A stretch of 8,456 nt of DNA from Pseudomonadota bacterium (lineage in GTDB: Bacteria; Pseudomonadota; Alphaproteobacteria; Acetobacterales; Acetobacteraceae). Below, piece by piece: positions 6,038 to 8,456 of the stretch. Position 1 is the stretch's first letter. Every line of letters starts with the position of its first letter. The translations under genes and the position numbers were made by a program. A model generated the notes under the pieces. It saw only the letters and a list, made by a program, of their open reading frames with translations. It was not told the origin of the DNA and did no database searches. The stretch is from NCBI GenBank assembly GCA_021784255.1, contig JAJXSZ010000125.1, forward strand, positions 1 to 8,456, written 5' to 3'.

Positions 6038-6042
6038 TGACC

Positions 6043-7584
6043 ATGCTCGGCCCGCGCCTCGACCTGCGCCAGTCGCAGGCGCTGGTGATGACGCCGCAGC
6101 TGCGCCAGGCGATCCAGCTTCTGCAATTCTCCAGCCACGAGGTCGCCGCCTTCGTCGCCGAGGAGCTGGAACGCAACCCGCTGCTCGAACGCGACGAGAC
6201 CTCCGACCTGCCGGACCTCGAGGCGCCCGCGCCGGGGCAGGCGCCGGCGGAACCGGCGGCCGGGACCGCCGACGCCGCGCCGGACCGCGACAGCTACGAC
6301 GTCGTCAGCAGCGACTTCCTGCCCGCCGAAGCGCCTCTCGATGCCGACACCGCGGCCGCCGGCGACCCGGGCGGCCCGGCCGATGGCGAGCCCTCCTACG
6401 GCGAGGCCGCCTACGGCGACGCACCCTATGGCCCGGGCGGGCGCGCCGACTTCGCCGACGACGAGCGCGGCATGGAGGGCTTCGCCGCCGCCGAGCCGAC
6501 GCTGCGCGAGCGCCTCGCCGAGCAGATCCGCCTCGGCTTCGCCGACCCTGCCGACCGGCTGATCGCCGCGCGCCTGCTCGCCCTGCTGGAACCCTCCGGC
6601 CGCCTCGGCGCCGCGCCGGCGGCGATCGCCGCGGCGCTCGGCGTGCCGCTCGAGCGCATCGAGCGGGTCCGCGCCGCGATGATGCGCTTCGAGCCCACCG
6701 GCATGTTCGCGCGCAGCCTCGCCGAATGCCTCGCCGTCCAGCTCGCCGAGCGCAACCGCCTCGACCCGGCGATGCAGGCGCTGCTCGACAACCTCGAACT
6801 GCTCGCCCGGCGCGACCTGCGCCGGCTGATGGAGCTGTGCGGCGTCGATGCCGAGGACATCACCGACATGCTCGCCGAGCTGCGCCGGCTCGACCCCAAG
6901 CCCGGCGCGGAATCCGGCCTCCTGGCCACGCCGATCGTTCCGGATGTGTTATTGCGCGCCGCCCCGGACGGCACCTGGCTGCTCGAACTCAACCCGGCGA
7001 CGCTGCCGCGCCTGCTGGTCAACCACGGCTTCTCCGCCCGCGTCCTCGCGCGCACCGGCTCGGTGTCGCGCGAGGAGCGCGCCTTCGTCACCGAGAAGCT
7101 GCAGACCGCGAACTGGCTGGTGAAGTCGTTGCAGCAGCGTGCCCAGACCATCCTCAAGGTCACGAGCGAGATCGTGGCGCAGCAGGACGGGTTCCTGCGC
7201 CACGGCGTGCTGCACCTGCGCCCGCTGATCCTGCGCGACATCGCCGCCGCGGTCCAGTTGCACGAGAGCACCGTGAGCCGTGTGACCGCGAACAAATACA
7301 TCGCCACCCCGCGCGGCAATTTCGAGCTCAAGTATTTCTTCACCACCGCGATCGCGGCGAGCGCCGGCGGCGAGGCGCACAGCGCCGAGGCGATCCGCCA
7401 CCGCATCCGCACCATGGTCGGCGCCGAGCCGGCGCACGAGATCCTCTCCGACGACGCGATCGTCGCCGCACTGCGCCGCGAGGGCGTCGAGATCGCCCGC
7501 CGCACGGTGGCGAAATACCGCGAGGCGCTGAACATTCCGTCATCGCTGCAGCGCCGGCGCGAGAAGGCGGCGCTGGCCGGCTGA
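6043..7584 (+). CDS. rpoN: RNA polymerase sigma-54 factor RpoN
   Basis: Sigma-54 directs RNA polymerase to -24/-12 promoters of nitrogen and other genes, and needs an ATP-driven activator. At 513 residues it has full family length. Region I is at 1-50 (RLDLRQSQALVMTPQLRQAI, ERNPLLE), the variable acidic region II at about 51-150, the core-binding region from about 152, the helix-turn-helix at 395-417 including HESTVSR, and the RpoN box ARRTVAKYRE at 485-494. The start is clear because RLDLRQSQ sits at residues 5-12; no strong Shine-Dalgarno is visible. Region II contains YGEAA-YGDAP-YGP, a 15-bp repeat. The gene follows lptB after a gap with a probable terminator, so it is probably transcribed on its own. 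Confidence 0.97.
   Translation: MLGPRLDLRQSQALVMTPQLRQAIQLLQFSSHEVAAFVAEELERNPLLERDETSDLPDLEAPAPGQAPAEPAAGTADAAPDRDSYDVVSSDFLPAEAPLDADTAAAGDPGGPADGEPSYGEAAYGDAPYGPGGRADFADDERGMEGFAAAEPTLRERLAEQIRLGFADPADRLIAARLLALLEPSGRLGAAPAAIAAALGVPLERIERVRAAMMRFEPTGMFARSLAECLAVQLAERNRLDPAMQALLDNLELLARRDLRRLMELCGVDAEDITDMLAELRRLDPKPGAESGLLATPIVPDVLLRAAPDGTWLLELNPATLPRLLVNHGFSARVLARTGSVSREERAFVTEKLQTANWLVKSLQQRAQTILKVTSEIVAQQDGFLRHGVLHLRPLILRDIAAAVQLHESTVSRVTANKYIATPRGNFELKYFFTTAIAASAGGEAHSAEAIRHRIRTMVGAEPAHEILSDDAIVAALRREGVEIARRTVAKYREALNIPSSLQRRREKAALAG
6397..6437 (+). repeat. Degenerate 15-bp repeat in rpoN region II
   Basis: TACGGCGAGGCCGCC (6397..6411) and TACGGCGACGCACCC (6412..6426) match at 12 of 15 positions, followed by a partial third (TATGGCCCGGG). 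It encodes YGEAA-YGDAP-YGPG at residues 119-132, in the flexible acidic linker between the activator-binding and core-binding parts. Confidence 0.65.
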
Positions 7585-7616
7585 GGCGGCGCGCCTGCCA
7601 CGATCGGTGCCGCTCC

Positions 7617-7631
7617 GCCTTTCTCTAAGGC
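7617..7631 (+). repeat. Small inverted repeat GCCTT/AAGGC after rpoN
   Basis: Perfect 5-bp arms surround the 5-nt loop TCTCT, 32 nt after the rpoN stop. There is no T-run downstream, so it is a poor terminator. The rest of 7585..7680 shows nothing I can call. Confidence 0.3.
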
Positions 7632-7680
7632 ATGGACATCGGCCCGCGAAGCATGGCCAAATGCCGTCCGGGGAAAGGCC

Positions 7681-7722
7681 GTCACGCATCGCGTCACGCA
7701 TCGGGGCGTCACGCATCGGGGC
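7681..7722 (+). repeat. 15-bp tandem repeat in the hpf leader
   Basis: GTCACGCATCGC (12 bp, 7681..7692) is followed by two exact copies of GTCACGCATCGGGGC (7693..7707, 7708..7722). The minus strand reads ATGCGTGACGCCCCG, close to the first bases of kdsD. The array ends 44 bp before the hpf start codon and is also open in the hpf frame (RHAS-RHASG-RHASG). Confidence 0.9.
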
Positions 7723-7766
7723 GGCGACCCCGAACCAGAGCGGCGAAGCCGCGGGCGAGGTGCGCA

Positions 7767-8351
7767 ATGGATATCAAGGTTTCCGGCAAGCAGGTCGATC
7801 TTTCCGATGCGCTGCGCGAGCGCGTCGCCCGCTCGCTCGACACGATCGCCGGAAAGTATTTCGACCACGCACTGGACGCCCAGGTCACGTTCAGCCGTGC
7901 GCGCAGCTTCTTCACCTGCGACATCAACGTGCACGCCGGCCGCGGGCTGACGCTGCGCGGCGAGGGCGAGGCGGCGGACGCCAACTCCGCGTTCGACGAC
8001 GCGGCGGAACACATCGCCAAGCGCCTGCGCCGCTACCGCCGGCGCGTCAACGAGCACGCGCGCGACCTCGCCCGCCGCGATGCGCCGCAGGAAGCCGGCA
8101 CGCAGTACGTGCTGCGCCAGGAGGACGAGGCCGCGGTCGATGGCGCCGTGGTCGACGGCGCCCACGCCACCGTCATCGCCGAGACCGCGATGGACATCGC
8201 GCGGCTCAGCGTCGGCGAAGCGGTGATGCGGATGGACCTGGCCGACCTGCCGGTGCTGATGTTCCGCAACTCGACCAGCGGCGAGCTCAACGTCGTCTAT
8301 CGCCGCGGCGACGGCCATATCGGCTGGATCGACCCCACGTCGCGCAAATAG
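7767..8351 (+). CDS. hpf: Ribosome hibernation-promoting factor HPF, long form (RaiA/S30AE family)
   Basis: HPF binds the 30S subunit decoding region and shuts ribosomes down in stationary phase or starvation; long forms dimerise 70S ribosomes into 100S particles. The protein has 194 residues: an N-terminal S30AE domain at about 1-100 (MDIKVSGKQVDLSDALRERV and the basic helix KRLRRYRRRV at 85-94), a linker, and the C-terminal dimerisation domain at about 145-190 (PVLMFRNSTSGELNVVYRR, HIGWIDP). The start at 7767 puts the first beta strand at the N-terminus, as in homologues, and GAGG (7757..7760) lies 6 nt upstream. The same frame stays open to an ATG at 7632, through the leader repeat, but a 45-residue basic extension is not expected. 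rpoN-hpf is the usual proteobacterial order. Confidence 0.95.
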   Translation: MDIKVSGKQVDLSDALRERVARSLDTIAGKYFDHALDAQVTFSRARSFFTCDINVHAGRGLTLRGEGEAADANSAFDDAAEHIAKRLRRYRRRVNEHARDLARRDAPQEAGTQYVLRQEDEAAVDGAVVDGAHATVIAETAMDIARLSVGEAVMRMDLADLPVLMFRNSTSGELNVVYRRGDGHIGWIDPTSRK

Positions 8352-8456
8352 CCGCGCCCGTCGCCATCCCCGCCCATCGCCAGCCCTGCCACCGGCGCGG
8401 CCGGCGCCGGCGGGCGGATGCGCCCCGGCGGCGGCGCGTCTACTGGACCAGCGCCG

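Noticed and set aside
8352..8439. Terminator after hpf
   Set aside because: GC-rich palindromes such as GCCGGCGCCGGC are present, but no T-run follows on either strand.
8418..8456. Possible start of a plus-strand gene (ATG at 8418), expected to be ptsN from synteny
   Set aside because: Only 13 Gly/Ala/Pro-rich codons are visible, and they do not resemble a PtsN N-terminus.
8440..8456. Possible end of a convergent minus-strand gene (ALVQ then TAG)
   Set aside because: Five codons including the stop are too few to support a gene.

Overview
The window looks like core chromosome of a very GC-rich alphaproteobacterium, most likely Rhodospirillales and perhaps Acetobacteraceae. This is inferred from the gene order rnd - kdsD - lptC - lptA - lptB - rpoN - hpf, the short HRDC-less RNase D, the NDUFA9-like epimerase next to it, and promoter-like TTGACS-N17-TAGAYS elements. 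There is no phage, transposase, CRISPR array or rRNA.

Layout. On the minus strand at the left edge are the first codons of a gene that resembles the start of the glutamate synthase small subunit (44..1). It is preceded by a leader of about 140 bp with three inverted repeats. Next is an NDUFA9-like SDR/epimerase (1099..188, minus). A divergent intergenic region of about 160 bp separates it from the plus-strand genes. First comes tRNA-Leu(CAG) with its own promoter-like element (1261..1347), and then, only 11 nt later, a GTG-started RNase D (1359..2030). After a 79-bp gap with a second very similar promoter-like element lies a four-gene operon, each gene overlapping the next by 4 nt: kdsD (D-arabinose-5-phosphate isomerase), lptC, lptA and lptB. 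A 348-bp gap with hairpins and an array of 15-bp units leads to rpoN (sigma-54). A 182-bp gap with another 15-bp array leads to long-form hpf (ribosome hibernation). The last 105 bp hold no gene I can support; ptsN often follows hpf in relatives.

How the genes work together. KdsD makes arabinose-5-phosphate, the precursor of the KDO sugar of LPS. LptB drives LPS extraction from the inner membrane, LptC receives it and LptA bridges the periplasm, so kdsD-lptCAB is one envelope unit. RpoN and HPF form the usual downstream nitrogen/stress module. RNase D trims RNA 3' ends, and here it appears to be transcribed through a tRNA gene.

Most unusual signal. Tandem repeats with a period of 15 bp, but different unit sequences, occur in at least seven places within about 6 kb: inside rnd, kdsD, lptA (twice) and rpoN, and in the non-coding leaders of rpoN and hpf. 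Inside genes they add pentapeptides to linkers without shifting the frame. The period is still 15 in non-coding DNA, which suggests that the length belongs to the duplication mechanism and not only to codon selection. One unit type (MRDAP-encoding) occurs both at the kdsD start codon and, inverted, in the hpf leader.
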